64,000 bases of DNA from Microbacterium sp. STN6 (GTDB lineage: Bacteria > Actinomycetota > Actinomycetes > Actinomycetales > Microbacteriaceae). Location: positions 620,001-684,000 of the forward strand of contig NZ_JAPMIT010000001.1 in NCBI RefSeq assembly GCF_026410545.1, in the 5' to 3' direction. A model generated the notes under the pieces. That model saw only the letters and a list, made by a program, of their open reading frames with translations. It had not been told where the DNA came from and did not search any database. Of the stretch, positions 1-8,152 are shown one piece after another. Made by a program: the position numbers and the translations under genes. Each line of letters opens with the position of its first letter. Within the stretch, counting starts at the first letter, position 1.

Positions 1-486
1 GTTGTGCGCACACGCGAGCAGCATGGCCGCGTGCTTGCCCGAGCACGTCATGGTCAGTCGCGAGGGGCCGTCGCCCGCCCGAAGCATGACGGCGTGCGAC
101 GTCGGGTCGCTCGGCCAGGCGGCGGGACACGCCAGCGCGCCCTCGTCGAGGCCGGCGCGTGCGAGCAGGCCGCGCACGAGCGAGACGTGGGCGGGCGTGC
201 CCGCGTGGCTGGCCGTGGCGATGGCGGCGGCTGCACCCTCGAGATCGGCGCCGGCCGTCATCACGGCCACCGCCTGCAGCGGCTTCATGGCGGAGCGGGG
301 CAGGATCGGAGCGTCGGGCGAGCCGTGCACCGCGATCGTACTGCCGTCCGGCGCGACGACGATCGCGGATCCCGCGTGCCGGGACTCGATGAACCCGCTG
401 CGCTCGACGACCGCGAGCTCGACCGCCTCGCTCGTACTGAAGGTGCCGTCCACGCCTCGAGAGTGGCGCGCGGGCGAGTCGTTCAT
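1..486 (-). CDS. L-asparaginase II family protein, C-terminal part cut by window edge
   Basis: The 162 codons present run from an ATG at 486 off the left edge. The N-terminus has the pattern of the asparaginase II family (PF06089): ESRHAGSAIVV, then ILPRSAMKPLQAVAV (the PRSA.KP.QA signature), then CSGKHAAMLLAC near the edge. Members of this family hydrolyse asparagine to aspartate and ammonia and are unrelated to the classical AnsA/AnsB fold. The family is about 300-350 residues, so roughly half is missing here. A TAGGAT box (496-501, reverse strand) lies 9 nt upstream of the start, so the transcript probably begins close to the ATG. The family call is secure; the substrate is known only by homology. 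Confidence 0.85.
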   Translation of the reverse strand, partial: MNDSPARHSRGVDGTFSTSEAVELAVVERSGFIESRHAGSAIVVAPDGSTIAVHGSPDAPILPRSAMKPLQAVAVMTAGADLEGAAAAIATASHAGTPAHVSLVRGLLARAGLDEGALACPAAWPSDPTSHAVMLRAGDGPSRLTMTCSGKHAAMLLACAHN

Positions 487-547
487 GGTGCGCCCATCCT
501 ACCGCCGCACTCAACCCGGCATTCCGCCGGCGCTGACAGGACGCGCG

Positions 548-567
548 CTGCCAGAACGCGCTGGCAG
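548..567 (+). promoter_or_regulatory. 7-bp inverted repeat just upstream of the OsmC gene
   Basis: CTGCCAG and its exact complement CTGGCAG are separated by 6 nt, ending 9 nt before the ATG at 577. The right arm overlaps a CAGAAT sequence (565-570) that sits 6 nt before the start, where the -10 boxes of other genes in this window lie. The layout suits an operator covering a leaderless promoter; the regulator is unknown. Confidence 0.4.
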
Positions 568-576
568 AATGGCCGC

Positions 577-1050
577 ATGGGGCATGAACACCGCTACGAG
601 ATCACCACCGAGTGGACGGGCGACCGCGGCACCGGCACCACGAGCTACCGCGACTACGGCCGCGACCACATCATCTCGGCCGAGGGCAAGCCGCCCATCC
701 TCGGCTCGGCCGACCGCACCTTCCACGGCGACCGCGACCGCTGGAACCCCGAGGAGCTCCTCCTCGCCGCCCTGAGCCAATGCCACATGCTCAGCTACCT
801 GCACGTCGCGACGACCCACGGCGTCGTGGTTGTGGGGTACGAGGATGCCGCATCCGGCACCCTTCAGACCGAAACCGACGGGTCGGGCCACTTCACGCGA
901 GCTACGCTTCGACCCCGCGTTACCGTCGCAGCCGGGTCTATGCGCGATGCGGCGCAGGCCCTGCACGAGGAGGCGGCGACGAAGTGCTTCATCGCCGCAT
1001 CCGTCAACTTCCCCGTCGAGCACGAGCCGGTCACCCTCGTCCTGGCGTGA
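577..1050 (+). CDS. OsmC family protein (organic hydroperoxide/osmotic stress type)
   Basis: 157-residue cytoplasmic protein of the OsmC/Ohr superfamily, whose members reduce organic hydroperoxides with two cysteines. Both expected cysteines are visible, one in SQCHMLSYL and one in ATKCFIAASVN, and the family's WNPEELLLAALSQC segment precedes the first. The ATG at 577 was chosen because the protein there starts directly with the first beta strand (HEHRYEITTEW). Upstream in-frame codons only read back through the divergent asparaginase gene. A perfect 7-bp inverted repeat lies just before the start and may be a redox operator. The superfamily call is firm; OsmC versus another subfamily cannot be settled by eye. 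Confidence 0.88.
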   Translation: MGHEHRYEITTEWTGDRGTGTTSYRDYGRDHIISAEGKPPILGSADRTFHGDRDRWNPEELLLAALSQCHMLSYLHVATTHGVVVVGYEDAASGTLQTETDGSGHFTRATLRPRVTVAAGSMRDAAQALHEEAATKCFIAASVNFPVEHEPVTLVLA

Positions 1051-1110
1051 GAGATCGTGCTGGCGTGACCAATCACGGCGCTGGGCGGCGAGAAGGCCGC
1101 CCGTCGCGCG

Positions 1111-1150
1111 CTCAGCGGCGCTCGGGCCTCAGCGGCGCTCGGGCCTCAGC
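1111..1150. repeat. 17-bp tandem repeat across the plsC stop codon
   Basis: CTCAGCGGCGCTCGGGC occurs twice without mismatch (1111-1127 and 1128-1144), followed by the first 6 nt of a third unit. The second copy contains the plsC stop codon (complement of TCA at 1129-1131). It looks like a recent slippage duplication of the gene's 3' end. Confidence 0.8.
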
Positions 1151-1887
1151 GCCCTCTTGACACGCTCGACGGCGTTGGCCGGCGGCGCCTCGTTATACGA
1201 GCCTGCGAGCTCCTGGCCGGTCAGCGCGTGGATCGCGGCCATCACCTCGTCGGTCGCCTGCCGGCGTGCTCGGCCGCTCGTGGCGCTGCCGTGCCGCGAT
1301 AGGTCGATGGGCTCGCCGAACTTCACGGTGACCCGTCGCACCCGCGGCAGCTTCGCGCCCACCGGCTGCAGCTTGTCGGTGTCGATGAGCCCGACCGGGA
1401 CGACGGGCGCACCCGTGGTGAGCGCGAGCCAGGCGACGCCGGTGCGGCCCTTGTAGAGGCGCCCATCGAGCGATCGGGTGCCCTCGGGGTACAGCGCGAA
1501 CACGTTGCCGCCCTCGATGATGTGTTTGCTCACCTCGAGCGCATCCTGCGCGGCCTGGCCCGCCCCGCGCTCGACGCTGACGGCGCCGATGCTCGTGAAG
1601 AAGCCGCGGGAGATGCGCCCCTTCAGACCCGTGCCCGTGAAGTAGTGCGACTTGGCGAGAAACTGAACCCTCCGCGGCGCCACCATGGGAATCACGATGC
1701 TGTCCATGAACGATTGGTGGTTGCTCGCGAGAATCACCGCGCCCGTCTTCGGCACGTTGCGCTTGCCGATCACCCGCGGCCGGAAGATGAGCCGGCTGAG
1801 CGGAGCCATGATCGTGCGGCCGAGCAGGTACACCAATCCCGGCTTCTTCGCCGTCGATGCATCGTCTGCCATAGCCGTGCCAGTCAC
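1129..1887 (-). CDS. plsC: 1-acyl-sn-glycerol-3-phosphate acyltransferase (PlsC-like)
   Basis: 252 residues. Lysophosphatidic acid acyltransferases of this family add the second acyl chain to make phosphatidic acid at the inner membrane face. The NHQSFMDS motif (the NHxxxxD catalytic box) and YPEGTRSLDG (EGTRS phosphate-binding motif) are both intact, with a hydrophobic LGRTIMAPLSRLIF segment before them. The GTG at 1887 is preferred over the ATG at 1872 because a TAGTCT -10 box lies exactly 6 nt upstream of it, as for many genes here. The C-terminus ends inside a 17-bp tandem repeat. Several paralogues of this family usually occur per genome, so the exact acyl acceptor is inferred. Confidence 0.88.
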   Translation of the reverse strand: MTGTAMADDASTAKKPGLVYLLGRTIMAPLSRLIFRPRVIGKRNVPKTGAVILASNHQSFMDSIVIPMVAPRRVQFLAKSHYFTGTGLKGRISRGFFTSIGAVSVERGAGQAAQDALEVSKHIIEGGNVFALYPEGTRSLDGRLYKGRTGVAWLALTTGAPVVPVGLIDTDKLQPVGAKLPRVRRVTVKFGEPIDLSRHGSATSGRARRQATDEVMAAIHALTGQELAGSYNEAPPANAVERVKRALRPERR

Positions 1888-1893
1888 CTTTCG

Positions 1894-1899
1894 AGACTA
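1894..1899 (-). promoter_or_regulatory. -10 box, leaderless promoter of plsC
   Basis: TAGTCT on the reverse strand, 6 nt before the GTG at 1887. The spacing puts the transcript start at or next to the start codon. Confidence 0.55.
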
Positions 1900-1930
1900 A
1901 CGCGCCTCGTATTCCGCACCGGGTATGCGA

Positions 1931-2875
1931 TCACGGGGTCGCCGGGATCTGCACCGGCTCGCAGCTCACGCCGTGTGGGTGCCGCAGGCACGTCGGCAGC
2001 CAATCCGGGAACCGCACCGCCAGCGGCGAGCCGAACCACGTGTTCCAGATGCGCGAGAAGTTCAGGTTGCCGTAGGTCGAGCAGCTGCCGGCGGGCCCGT
2101 CCGGTGCCTTGAGCGTCTCGTCGTTTGGCTGGTACGGCGTGTAGTTATAGAGGTCGGCGGTCGCCTGGTTGCGGATACGCACATCGCTCGCCCCGCACGC
2201 CAGATTCGGGTGGTACTGAATGGCGACGGTGCCAACGTGGTAGCGCCAGTCGCTCGAGAATCCGTACTCCCTGAACTGCCATGCCGCGCTGTAGAGCTGG
2301 TTGAAGAGACCGAAGTACGTCGCGTCGCAGTCGGCGCTGTCCGGGCACGCGTAGCCGGTGGCGCGCTGGTAGCCGTACATGCTCGGCCGCGTCACGAGCG
2401 ACTGCTCCTTCTGCACGAGCACGATGAGCGTCTTCGGGCTGATGCCGCACGCGCGCGCCACCTTCACGATGATGCGGCTGGCACGCTCGTTCGCCGCCCC
2501 CGCGTACGCCTCGCAATGCCCGTACTTCTCCGGCGTCGAGTGCGTCGTCTCCCGATAGTCGGCGAGACACGGCGCACCGTCGGCTGGTCGGCACGTGGCC
2601 GAGGCGAGGAACGCCTGCACCTGGGGCGCGGTCATGGCGCGGGCGTTGAAGAAGCTGTCGTCGCTCACGATGAGACCGGGCGAGAAAGCGGATGCCGTGG
2701 CCTCTGCCGCCGCCTGCGCGTGCCGTGCGGCATCCACTTTGTGCACAACAACCCGGCCGGAGGCGCCGGATGCCCGCGTCGCCGCCGCGTACGCCGCGCC
2801 GAACGCGAAGACGCACACGAGAGCGACGACCGCGACGCAGACGAGCGCGACGGCACCCTTCACCCAGGCGGTCAC
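1931..2875 (-). CDS. Conserved secreted/membrane-anchored actinobacterial protein, function unknown
   Basis: 314 residues. An N-terminal hydrophobic segment (about residues 7-30) acts as signal or anchor, so the body is extracellular. The rest matches from memory a family of secreted actinobacterial proteins with the pattern SDxxFFNxxAM, then a QKEQSLV segment, ATGYACPD, FGLFNQLYSAAWQF, NQATADLYNYTPYQPN and a C-terminal NFSRIWNTWFGS. Six or more cysteines suggest disulfides. Some relatives are annotated as hemagglutinin-like or as cell-wall hydrolase accessory domains. The QKEQ segment resembles a lysozyme-like catalytic Glu environment, but I cannot prove a hydrolase. Its start codon overlaps the stop of the aminotransferase by 4 nt (ATGA), so the two are translationally coupled. 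Confidence 0.75.
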   Translation of the reverse strand: MTAWVKGAVALVCVAVVALVCVFAFGAAYAAATRASGASGRVVVHKVDAARHAQAAAEATASAFSPGLIVSDDSFFNARAMTAPQVQAFLASATCRPADGAPCLADYRETTHSTPEKYGHCEAYAGAANERASRIIVKVARACGISPKTLIVLVQKEQSLVTRPSMYGYQRATGYACPDSADCDATYFGLFNQLYSAAWQFREYGFSSDWRYHVGTVAIQYHPNLACGASDVRIRNQATADLYNYTPYQPNDETLKAPDGPAGSCSTYGNLNFSRIWNTWFGSPLAVRFPDWLPTCLRHPHGVSCEPVQIPATP

Positions 2876-4209
2876 GACTGCGCGGCGAGCGCCTCCTCGA
2901 TCACGCTCGCGGCGTCATCGATGAGCTCGTCGCTGACGACGACGGAGGGCAGCAGCCGCAGCACGCTGTCCCAGCTGCCCGCGTCGAGGACGATGACTCC
3001 GTTCGAGGTGGCATGTCGAATCACGTTCTTCAGCGCTTCGGGGTTCTGCTTCTTCGTTCCCGGCTGCACGATCTCGATGCCCCACATGGCGCCGATGCCG
3101 CGCACGTCGCCGACGACGCCAAACCTCTCGGGCCAATCGCCGATGCGCGCCCGCAGGGTGCGCTCCACGCGTTTCGCCTCGCCGATGAGGTCTTCGCTCT
3201 CGATCACGTCGAGCACCGCAAGCGCGGCCGCGGTGGAGACCGGGTTGCCGCCGAAGGTGCCGCCGATGCCGCCGGGCTGCACAGAGTCCATGATCTCGGC
3301 GCGGCCGGTGACCGCCGCGAGTGGGAAGCCGCCAGCAAGGCCCTTGGCGCTCGTGACGAGGTCGGGCACGACGCCGTGGTGCTCAATCGAGTACCAGGCG
3401 CCGGTGCGGGCCATGCCCGCCTGGATCTCGTCGGCGACGAAGACGATGCCGTTCTCGGCGCAGAACTCGCTGAGGCGCGCGAAGTAGCCCGGCGCCGGGA
3501 TGATGATGCCGCCATCGCCCTGCACGGGCTCGACGAACAGCGCGGCGAGTTCGGAGGCGCCGATGTGCGTGTTGATGTAGTCGATCGTGCGCTCGGCCGC
3601 CTCCTCGCCTGTCATGCCGTCGGGGTCGCGGTACGGGTAGCTCGTCGGCAGGCTGTAGATGTCGCCGGCGAGCGGGCCCATGCCGACGCGCTCCGGCCAC
3701 GGGCGGTAGGTCATGGTCATCGTCAGGTTGGTGCGGCCGTGGAACGCGTGATTGAGCGCCGCGATGCCGCGTCGACCGGTGAACTTGCGGGCGATCTTGA
3801 CAGCGTTCTCGACCGCCTCGGCGCCCGAGTTCACGAGAATCGAGTGCTTCTCGAAGTCACCGGGAGTGCGCTCGGCCAGCTTCTCAGCGACGCGCACGTA
3901 GTTCTCGTACGGGGTGACGGTGAACAGCGTGTGGGTGAGGCGCGCGGCCTGCTCGGCTGCCGCGGCGGCGACGGCCGGATGCGCGTGGCCGATCGTCGTC
4001 ACACCGATGCCGCTGCCCATGTCGATCAGCTGGTTGCCGTCGACGTCGACGAGGATCGCCCCATCGCCGCGCTCCATGTAGATGTTCGCGAGAGTGCCCG
4101 CTCCGCGGGAGACACTGGCGACGCGGCGCTCCTGCAGCGCGAGCGAACGAGGGCCTGGAAGCTCCGTGACGAGCTTGCGCTCCTGCGGAATCTGGAAAGC
4201 ACGTGTCAT
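2872..4209 (-). CDS. gabT: Class III PLP aminotransferase, 4-aminobutyrate transaminase type
   Basis: 445 residues. The PLP lysine lies in LVTSAKGLAGGFPLAAV. The cofactor-binding segments NSGAEAVENAVKIAR and NHAFHGRTNLTMTMT, and the aspartate of FVADEIQAGMARTG, are all intact. GabT transfers the amino group of 4-aminobutyrate to 2-oxoglutarate, giving succinate semialdehyde. The ATG at 4209 is taken because a TACGAT box lies 7 nt before it; an in-frame ATG at 4218 overlaps that box. No gabD-like dehydrogenase is adjacent. The downstream gene overlaps by 4 nt, an unusual partner. Ornithine or other omega-amino acids are possible alternative substrates. Confidence 0.88.
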   Translation of the reverse strand: MTRAFQIPQERKLVTELPGPRSLALQERRVASVSRGAGTLANIYMERGDGAILVDVDGNQLIDMGSGIGVTTIGHAHPAVAAAAAEQAARLTHTLFTVTPYENYVRVAEKLAERTPGDFEKHSILVNSGAEAVENAVKIARKFTGRRGIAALNHAFHGRTNLTMTMTYRPWPERVGMGPLAGDIYSLPTSYPYRDPDGMTGEEAAERTIDYINTHIGASELAALFVEPVQGDGGIIIPAPGYFARLSEFCAENGIVFVADEIQAGMARTGAWYSIEHHGVVPDLVTSAKGLAGGFPLAAVTGRAEIMDSVQPGGIGGTFGGNPVSTAAALAVLDVIESEDLIGEAKRVERTLRARIGDWPERFGVVGDVRGIGAMWGIEIVQPGTKKQNPEALKNVIRHATSNGVIVLDAGSWDSVLRLLPSVVVSDELIDDAASVIEEALAAQS

Positions 4210-4216
4210 GCTTACC

Positions 4217-4222
4217 ATCGTA
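4217..4222 (-). promoter_or_regulatory. -10 box, leaderless promoter of gabT
   Basis: TACGAT on the reverse strand, 7 nt before the ATG at 4209; no Shine-Dalgarno sequence fits between them. Confidence 0.55.
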
Positions 4223-4375
4223 GGTGGAGCAGGCTGGGCGCATGCCCGTACAGCGCCGCCGTCGCAGCACCACCGTGGCACCGCGTGACTCGCGCGGCTC
4301 AGGTGCATCACAGCCAGCGTCAGCCAGACTGGGTCACCTCACGGTCCTCTTCCCTCAACGAACAGAAACCCTCTC

Positions 4376-5356
4376 GTGCGCAAACGCCTCCTTCTCGTGC
4401 CGGCCACGGCCGTCTCACTGCTGCTTCTCGCCGGCTGCTCCGCATCCGGCACCCCATCGCTCACAGCGACGTCGACGGCTGCGGCGGACCCCTGTGCGTC
4501 GGTGAGCTCGGGGCCGGTCTCGAAGTCGGTGAAGGTCAGCGGCGAGTTCCCGGCCAAGCCTGCGGTGACGATCCCGGAGAAGTTCTCGGCGAAGAAGATG
4601 CAGCGTACGGTCATCACGCGCGGCAGCGGTGCGAAGGCGTCCGCCGGAAGCACGGTCGACGTGGCGTACAGCGTCTACAACGGCTCCACGGGCAAGGAGC
4701 TCGAGTCGAGCGGATACGAGGGCCAGGGCACCATCGCCATCCCCATGAAGCCGGACGCGGTCCTGCCCGGCATGCTGTGCGCGGTCGAGGGCCTGCCGGT
4801 GGGCTCGCAGACGGTGCTCACCGGGTCGGCGACCGAGGTGCTCGGCGCCGGTGTCGACCCCTCCAAGGTCGGGCTCACGGCGAAAGACAGTGTCGTCTTC
4901 GTGATGAACGTGGCCGATATCCTGCCCGAGAAGGCCACCGGCACGGCGCAGAAGCCCGTCGCCGGCATGCCGAAGGTCACGCTCGCCAAGAGCGGCAAGC
5001 CCACCGTCACGATCCCGAAGAGCGATCCGCCCGCCGAGACCACGGTTGCCGTGCTCAAGAAGGGCACGGGCGAGCCGGTGCAGGATGGCGACAGCGTCAC
5101 CGTGCAGTACCAGGGCGTCAACTGGCGCACCGGCAAGGTCTTCGACCAGAGCTGGGGTCGCGCGGTCGCCACGTTCTCGACGAGCCAGGTCGTCAAGGGA
5201 TTCCAGAAGGCTCTCGTCGGCCAGAGCGTCGGCTCGCAGGTGCTCGTGACGATCCCGCCGGCAGACGGCTACGGCACCAAGGGTCAGCCGAGCGCCGATA
5301 TCAAGGGCACCGACACGCTCGTCTTCGTCATCGACATCCTCAAGACCGAACGCTGA
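4376..5356 (+). CDS. FKBP-type peptidyl-prolyl isomerase lipoprotein with tandem FKBP domains
   Basis: 326 residues starting at a GTG. The N-terminus is a lipoprotein signal (two Arg/Lys, hydrophobic run, lipobox LLAGC), so the protein should be anchored outside the membrane and help fold secreted proteins by proline isomerisation. Two FKBP modules follow. The first (about residues 80-185) is degenerate. The second (about 225-325) has the standard order [49 protein letters not shown] and [10 protein letters not shown]. It lies divergently from gabT and 31 nt before dxr. The isomerase call is strong for the second domain only. Confidence 0.9.
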   Translation: MRKRLLLVPATAVSLLLLAGCSASGTPSLTATSTAAADPCASVSSGPVSKSVKVSGEFPAKPAVTIPEKFSAKKMQRTVITRGSGAKASAGSTVDVAYSVYNGSTGKELESSGYEGQGTIAIPMKPDAVLPGMLCAVEGLPVGSQTVLTGSATEVLGAGVDPSKVGLTAKDSVVFVMNVADILPEKATGTAQKPVAGMPKVTLAKSGKPTVTIPKSDPPAETTVAVLKKGTGEPVQDGDSVTVQYQGVNWRTGKVFDQSWGRAVATFSTSQVVKGFQKALVGQSVGSQVLVTIPPADGYGTKGQPSADIKGTDTLVFVIDILKTER

Positions 5357-5375
5357 GCGGGGTCGGCCCGGCGCC

Positions 5376-5381
5376 TACGAT
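5376..5381 (+). promoter_or_regulatory. -10 box, leaderless promoter of dxr
   Basis: TACGAT, 6 nt before the GTG at 5388. It lies in the short gap after the FKBP gene, so dxr can be transcribed independently. Confidence 0.6.
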
Positions 5382-5387
5382 GGGCAC

Positions 5388-6470
5388 GTGCGCAGAGTAG
5401 TCATCCTCGGATCCACCGGTTCCATCGGCACGCAGGCGCTCGATGTCATCAGGGCCAACCGCGACCGCTTCACCGTCGTCGGTCTCGCAGCAGGCAGGCA
5501 AGCGGATGCGCTCGCCGCGCAGGCGGCCGAGTTCGGTGTCGCGCTCACGGCGCTCGGCGCCGACGACGCCGAGCGCCTCGTTCGCGACGTGGATGCGGAC
5601 GTGGTGCTCAACGGGATCACGGGCTCGGTCGGGCTCGGCCCCACGCTCGCCGCGCTCGAGACCGGGCGAACACTCGCGCTCGCCAACAAGGAGTCGCTCA
5701 TCGTCGGCGGCGAGCTCGTGAAGTCGATCGCCGCTCCCGGCCAGATCGTGCCCGTCGATTCCGAGCACTCGGCCATCGCGCAGGCGCTGTCGGCGGGCAC
5801 GGCAGGCGAGGTGCGGCGACTCGTGCTGACCGCGTCGGGCGGGCCGTTCCGCGGGCGCGACCGCGAGACGCTGCGTGACGTGACGCCACGCGAGGCTCTC
5901 GCGCATCCGACCTGGGATATGGGGCTCGTGGTCACGACCAACTCGGCAACGCTCGTGAACAAGGGTCTCGAGGTGATCGAGGCCCACCTGCTGTTCGACG
6001 TGCCGTACGAGCGCATCGATGTGGCGGTGCATCCGCAGTCGATCGTGCATTCCATGGTGGAGTTCGTCGACGGCTCGACGATCGCCCAGGCGTCGCCGCC
6101 CGACATGCGCCTGCCCATCTCGCTGGGGCTCGACTGGCCGAACCGCATCGCGGGCGTCGGGGTGCCGTTGGACTGGAGCACGCCGCAGACCTGGAGCTTC
6201 GAACCGCTCGACGAGCGTGCGTTCCCCGCGGTCGCGCTCGCCAAGCGCGTTGGCATGGCAGCGCGCACCTGGCCGGCCGTCTTCAACGCGGCCAACGAGC
6301 AGGCGGTGCTCGCCTTCCACGCCGGCCGCATCGGCTACCTCGACATCGTGGACGTGATCGAGCGGGTCGTCGACGAGCACGAGGCGGATGGCGAGTTGAC
6401 GCGCGAGAGCCTGGCAGCGGCCGAGCAGTGGGCGCGCGCCGAGGCCGACCGATTCATCGCGGCCCGCTGA
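5388..6470 (+). CDS. dxr: 1-deoxy-D-xylulose 5-phosphate reductoisomerase
   Basis: 360 residues. The enzyme converts DXP to 2-C-methylerythritol 4-phosphate with NADPH, the first committed step of the MEP isoprenoid pathway. The NADPH site [14 protein letters not shown] is at the N-terminus. [24 protein letters not shown] (metal-binding Asp and Glu) and ASGGPFRG follow, with HPTWDMG and [14 protein letters not shown] further on. It is shorter than the E. coli enzyme (398 aa) only in variable regions. In many actinobacteria dxr, the site-2 protease and ispG are contiguous; here three reverse-strand genes intervene. The GTG start is supported by the TACGAT box 6 nt upstream. Confidence 0.97.
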   Translation: MRRVVILGSTGSIGTQALDVIRANRDRFTVVGLAAGRQADALAAQAAEFGVALTALGADDAERLVRDVDADVVLNGITGSVGLGPTLAALETGRTLALANKESLIVGGELVKSIAAPGQIVPVDSEHSAIAQALSAGTAGEVRRLVLTASGGPFRGRDRETLRDVTPREALAHPTWDMGLVVTTNSATLVNKGLEVIEAHLLFDVPYERIDVAVHPQSIVHSMVEFVDGSTIAQASPPDMRLPISLGLDWPNRIAGVGVPLDWSTPQTWSFEPLDERAFPAVALAKRVGMAARTWPAVFNAANEQAVLAFHAGRIGYLDIVDVIERVVDEHEADGELTRESLAAAEQWARAEADRFIAAR

Positions 6471-6496
6471 GCGCCCTTACCAGGCCACCGCCGGGC

Positions 6497-7426
6497 TCAG
6501 CCTGCCGGCGTCGAGGTGGGCGTCGGCGTCGACGTGGAAGTCGGCGTCGAGCCGGAGCCGTCTCCCGCGGCGGCCGAGACGGTGCTGCTCACGAAGCTGA
6601 GGAACGCGGAGGCATCGGTGAGGCTGCCCGGGTACATTTTTCCGTTCACGAGAACGACGGGCGTCCCGAAGCTCCCGCTTCGCGGATTCTGCAGGGCCGG
6701 CGTTGATTTCGCGGTCGTCGTCTGCGCCGTGACCCACGACGAGTATGTGCCGTCCTTCACGCACGACGTGATGGCCGAACTGCTCGCACCCGCGCCCTTC
6801 AGAATGGAGAGCAGCTTGGAATCGCTGAGGCCGCTGCCGCCCTCCTGCGGCTGGTTCTCGAACAGGGCAGAGTTCACCGCGAAGAACGCGCTCGGCTTGT
6901 CGTTCGCCACGCACGCGGCGGCGTTGGCCGCCCTCGTCGAATACTTGTCGTTGCCGGCGGTGTCGAGAATGGCGACGGGGTGCACTTCGAGCGTGGCGGC
7001 TCCGGAATCGAGCCACTGGCCGATCTGCGTGTTGTTGGTCGTCTCGAACTGATCGCAGTACGGGCACTGGTAGTCGACGTAGGTCGTGATGTGCGCGACG
7101 CTCTTGTCCTTGAGCACGGCTGCCGGCTTCGGCGTGGAATCCGCCGCCATCGCGGGGGTGGAGACGACCTTGGTGGTGCTTGTCAGCAGGATGCCGCCAC
7201 CCGCCATGTTCTTCGGCCCCGGCCCGGCCGGCTTGATGCTGGTGACCACCACGAGCGCGATGATCGCGAGAACGGCGAGAACCGCGACGCTCACGGAGCC
7301 CTGTACAATCCAGCGGCGACGCTTAGCCTTGCGCTGAGCCTCCTCGCGCATGATGCGCGCCTTTTCGCGGGCGGCCTCTCTGCGGTCCTTCTTGCTCGAA
7401 CGGTCTGGGCCAGAGGCGGATGCCAT
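6497..7426 (-). CDS. Membrane-anchored DsbA-like thiol-disulfide protein
   Basis: 309 residues. A very basic cytoplasmic N-terminus (residues 1-38) leads into one membrane segment (about 40-63), followed by an extracellular thioredoxin-fold domain with the active site CPYC (121-124) in HITTYVDYQCPYCDQF. The expected cis-Pro segment GSFGTPVVLVNGKMYPG is present. Two further cysteines (AAACVAND and ITSCVKDG) are spaced as in actinobacterial DsbA-like proteins. The C-terminal 25 residues are a Ser/Thr/Pro linker that may be glycosylated. The role is probably oxidation or isomerisation of disulfides in exported proteins. A Shine-Dalgarno AAGGAG precedes the ATG. It lies downstream of, and may be co-transcribed with, the lipoprotein and kinase genes. 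Confidence 0.88.
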   Translation of the reverse strand: MASASGPDRSSKKDRREAAREKARIMREEAQRKAKRRRWIVQGSVSVAVLAVLAIIALVVVTSIKPAGPGPKNMAGGGILLTSTTKVVSTPAMAADSTPKPAAVLKDKSVAHITTYVDYQCPYCDQFETTNNTQIGQWLDSGAATLEVHPVAILDTAGNDKYSTRAANAAACVANDKPSAFFAVNSALFENQPQEGGSGLSDSKLLSILKGAGASSSAITSCVKDGTYSSWVTAQTTTAKSTPALQNPRSGSFGTPVVLVNGKMYPGSLTDASAFLSFVSSTVSAAAGDGSGSTPTSTSTPTPTSTPAG

Positions 7427-7492
7427 TGCACTCCTTCGCGGGGGTCGGCCGCCGCGGCGGCCAGCGGGCGCTAGAAACCATTATGGCCAGTC

Positions 7493-8152
7493 TCAACCTT
7501 TGAGTGCGCCGGGAGTCGTCTCCCCGGTCGGCGCCGGAGTGCTGCCGCCAGTCCCTCCGCCGCCATCGCCGCCACCGTCTCCGGTGCCGCCACTTCCTCC
7601 GCCCGAGCCCGTGCCGTCGCCCGGGCCGCTGGTGCTGCCCGAACCTCCGCCACCCGCACCGGAACCTCCGCCGTTTCCGTTGTCGCCGCCGTTCCCGTTC
7701 CCGTTGTTCCCGTTCCCGTTGCCGTTATTTCCGTTGTTGCCGCCGTTGCCCTTGCCGTCCTTTCCACTGTTTCCGTTTCCGTTCCCGCCTGTCTTGTCGC
7801 CCGTGCTTCCGCCGCTCTCACCGCTCGTCGGCGTCGGCGAGGCGGGCAGCGCGCGATTCAGGTCGCCTCGAACCAGGTCGATCGCCGCCTGAATACGCGT
7901 CTCGCGCGCCGCGTCGACCGTGCCGGCCGCCGTCGCCTCCTGCAGCTGCTCCTGCAGCGCATTCAGCGTCACGAGCGCCGCCTCGGTCTGACCGGCGGCC
8001 GCCTGTGTGGTCAGCGTCAGAACGGATGCCTGCAGCGATCGTGCTGCTCGCGCGTCGATCCCGGTCTCACCCTGGGTGCATCCCGAGAGCAGCGCCGCCG
8101 TGAGCGCCGCCGCGGTCGCGAGCGCGGTCATCCCGAACCGGCGCCTGCTCAC
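7493..8152 (-). CDS. Putative Tat-type lipoprotein with Gly/Asn-rich C-terminus
   Basis: 219 residues from a GTG at 8152 that overlaps the kinase stop codon (GTGA). The N-terminus SRRRFGMTALATAAALTAALLSGC combines a twin-arginine-like motif with a lipobox, so export and lipid anchoring are likely. Residues about 30-115 form a small helical domain with many Gln/Ala. From about residue 120 on, the chain is low-complexity Gly, Asn, Ser and Thr (GNGNGN-type repeats), then a Thr/Pro end. No known family recognised. Coupling to a membrane Ser/Thr kinase suggests that the two proteins work together, for example as an extracellular partner; that is inference. Confidence 0.75.
   Translation of the reverse strand: MSRRRFGMTALATAAALTAALLSGCTQGETGIDARAARSLQASVLTLTTQAAAGQTEAALVTLNALQEQLQEATAAGTVDAARETRIQAAIDLVRGDLNRALPASPTPTSGESGGSTGDKTGGNGNGNSGKDGKGNGGNNGNNGNGNGNNGNGNGGDNGNGGGSGAGGGGSGSTSGPGDGTGSGGGSGGTGDGGGDGGGGTGGSTPAPTGETTPGALKG

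Noticed and set aside
2692-5400. A 902-codon forward open frame across the secreted-protein, gabT and FKBP genes
   Set aside because: It covers three real genes in both orientations and translates to Arg/Ala/His-rich nonsense without domains.
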